Positions 62,695-64,000 of a stretch of 64,000 nt of DNA are shown piece by piece. The DNA is taken from assembly GCF_000376825.1 (NCBI RefSeq), contig NZ_AQXW01000004.1, positions 1,302,001-1,366,000 on the forward strand, read 5' to 3'. Under the pieces are notes generated by a model. The model saw nothing but the letters and a program-made list of their open reading frames with translations. It was not told the DNA's origin and ran no database searches. Origin of the DNA: Demetria terragena DSM 11295 (GTDB lineage: Bacteria > Actinomycetota > Actinomycetes > Actinomycetales > Dermatophilaceae). The translations under genes and the position numbers were made by a program. Positions within the stretch are counted from its first letter, which is position 1, and each line of letters starts with the position of its first letter.

Positions 62695-63566
62695 TGGCCA
62701 GCCGATACACCGTTGGTGCCGATGAGCACCTCTTTGTCGAAGTGTCAGAGGAGATGTCGCTCGACGCGTACTTCACCAGCTTGCTCGTGACGCAGGAACT
62801 TGCCGAGCGCAAGATTCCTGGCATCACCGAGATCTGCCCGGCGAATGCTTCCTTTCAGGTTCGCTTCGACCCCGACATCCTGCCGCTGGAGCAGTTGCGC
62901 GGCACCGTTGAAGAGATTGAGGCTGGGGTCGGCCGCCAGGAGGCGACGCTAGACACTCGGATCGTCGAGGTCCCCGTGCTCTACAACGATCCTTGGACCT
63001 ACGAAACACTCATGCGGTTCCGGGACCGGCACCAGGATCCCAGTGGAACTGACTTGGAGTACGCCGCCCGGATCAATGGGTATGACGACGTGCCCGCTTT
63101 CATCGAAGCCCATTCGGGGACACCGTGGTTCGTCTCTATGGTGGGATTCGTCGCGGGGCTGCCTTTCATGTATCAAATGGTCGAGCGAGACCGTCAGATT
63201 CAGGTGCCGAAGTATGTGCGACCCCGCACTGATACCCCTAAGCAGACCGTGGGCTACGGCGGCGCGTTCAGTTGCATCTACTCCGTACGCGGCGCCGGCG
63301 GGTATCAAATGTTTGGCGTCACTCCGATGCCGATCTATGACCCGGCCGCAGAGACCCCGTACTTGAAGGAGGAGATGATCTTCTTCCGCCCGGGCGACGT
63401 GGTGCAATTCCGCCCCATCGACCGACCCGAGTACGACTCCATCTTGGAGTCGGTCGAGCGCCATGAGTTCATTCCACGCACAGCGCCAATCACGTTCGCG
63501 CTCAAGGACTTTGAATCAGATCCGGCCGGCTACCCGGCAACCTTGCAGGAGGCACTCCGTGGCTGA
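62694..63566 (+). CDS. pxpB: 5-oxoprolinase subunit B / carboxyltransferase (KipI family)
   Basis: 290 aa, longer than E. coli PxpB (about 218 aa). The core is YNDPWT, GFVAGLPFMYQM and GGAFSCIYSVRGAGGYQMFG, the CT_C_D domain found in PxpB and urea carboxylase. The extra length lies in the N-terminal 90 residues and an extended C-terminus. ATG 62694 overlaps the accC stop. Confidence 0.9.
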   Translation: MASRYTVGADEHLFVEVSEEMSLDAYFTSLLVTQELAERKIPGITEICPANASFQVRFDPDILPLEQLRGTVEEIEAGVGRQEATLDTRIVEVPVLYNDPWTYETLMRFRDRHQDPSGTDLEYAARINGYDDVPAFIEAHSGTPWFVSMVGFVAGLPFMYQMVERDRQIQVPKYVRPRTDTPKQTVGYGGAFSCIYSVRGAGGYQMFGVTPMPIYDPAAETPYLKEEMIFFRPGDVVQFRPIDRPEYDSILESVERHEFIPRTAPITFALKDFESDPAGYPATLQEALRG

Positions 63567-64000
63567 GCACAGCGCATCCATCGAGGTCGTCAAGCCCGGC
63601 CTGTCGACCACCGTTCAGGACCACGGCCGAAGCGGCCAGTACCACCTCGGCATCCCGCCCTCGGGTGCCATGGACCAGATCTCGTTCCGTGCGGCCAATC
63701 TGCTTCTTGGCAACGACGAGACCGCGGCCGTGCTGGAATGCGCGCTGATGGGTCCGGAGTTGAGATTCAACGACTCGCGACAGATTGCCGTGACCGGCGC
63801 GGAGATGACGCCGCTCGTGGACGGCACGCCTCATCCCACCAACACGGTGGTCGACGTAGAGGCTGGGCAGACGCTGTCGTTCGGCTTCGCCACGGCGGGA
63901 GCCCGCGCCTACCTTGCCGTCAGTGGCGGGTTCGACGTTCCCGTCGCGCTCGGCAGTCGGGCGACCTACGGGCTCGGCTCCTTGGGCGGCCATCACGGGC
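63559..64000 (+). CDS. pxpC: 5-oxoprolinase subunit C / carboxyltransferase (KipA family), partial
   Basis: First 147 codons of a KipA-like CT_A_B domain protein; the rest is beyond the right edge. It has the family N-terminus VVKPGLSTTVQDHGRSGQYHLG, then PPSGAMDQISFRAANLLLGN and LECALMGPEL. GTG 63559 follows AGGAGG and overlaps the pxpB stop by 8 bp. Confidence 0.92.
   Translation, partial: MAEHSASIEVVKPGLSTTVQDHGRSGQYHLGIPPSGAMDQISFRAANLLLGNDETAAVLECALMGPELRFNDSRQIAVTGAEMTPLVDGTPHPTNTVVDVEAGQTLSFGFATAGARAYLAVSGGFDVPVALGSRATYGLGSLGGHHG

Overview
The window is a high-GC chromosomal segment of an actinobacterium, most likely from the order Micrococcales (low confidence at family level). The evidence is the secE-nusG-rplK-rplA-rplJ-rplL-rpoB-rpoC order on one strand behind tRNA-Trp, a hadA/hadB pair upstream of it, frequent GTG and TTG starts, FurA-KatG, and mycobacteria-like fatty-acid gene sets. 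There are no plasmid or phage genes and no recognisable transposase.

Region 1 (1-19.3 kb) is the transcription/translation supercluster, read right to left: tRNA-Trp, secE, nusG, rplK, rplA, rplJ, rplL, rpoB, rpoC (cut by the window edge). Two accessory blocks interrupt it. Between rplA and rplJ lie a secreted S15 peptidase and a formaldehyde-dehydrogenase-like zinc enzyme. Between rplL and rpoB lie an SRPBCC protein and five tandem secreted trypsin-like proteases, the first of which has lost the catalytic His and Ser. RpoB has Asn at the position of E. coli Ser531 in the rifampicin pocket.

Region 2 (19.4-34.4 kb) holds adenosine deaminase, a coupled hadA-hadB-murB set, rpmG, tRNA-Met, tRNA-Thr and tRNA-Tyr, and a fatty-acid module: thiolase, a 454-aa FabG4-type reductase and a two-domain MaoC hydratase, divergent from a TetR regulator and an acyl-CoA oxidase/dehydrogenase. 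Small metabolic and regulatory genes follow. A dispersed repeat family with the core CTCGACCGGCGTT fills two intergenic arrays (22.5-23.4 kb and 33.9-34.25 kb). It also sits in frame inside the MaoC gene, where 33-bp units encode an 11-residue protein repeat.

Region 3 (34.5-43.1 kb) holds YajQ, a TetR regulator divergent from an operon of three short-chain dehydrogenases and a MaoC dehydratase, FurA-KatG with a clear FurA box, a cytoplasmic beta-lactamase-like protein, and HtpX.

Region 4 (43.1-56.5 kb) is a split, incomplete complex I locus. nuoA-B-C-H and nuoI-J-K-L-M-N are on the minus strand. They are separated by two paralogous lipoprotein peptide-binding proteins without permease genes and an unknown 250-aa gene. 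nuoD, nuoE, nuoF and nuoG are absent from the window.

Region 5 (56.5-64 kb) holds a small membrane protein, a luciferase-like monooxygenase, a DUF389 membrane protein, and a LysR regulator divergent from an operon pxpA-accB-accC-pxpB-pxpC. That operon joins 5-oxoprolinase genes to a biotin carboxylase and a biotin carrier; pxpC runs off the window.
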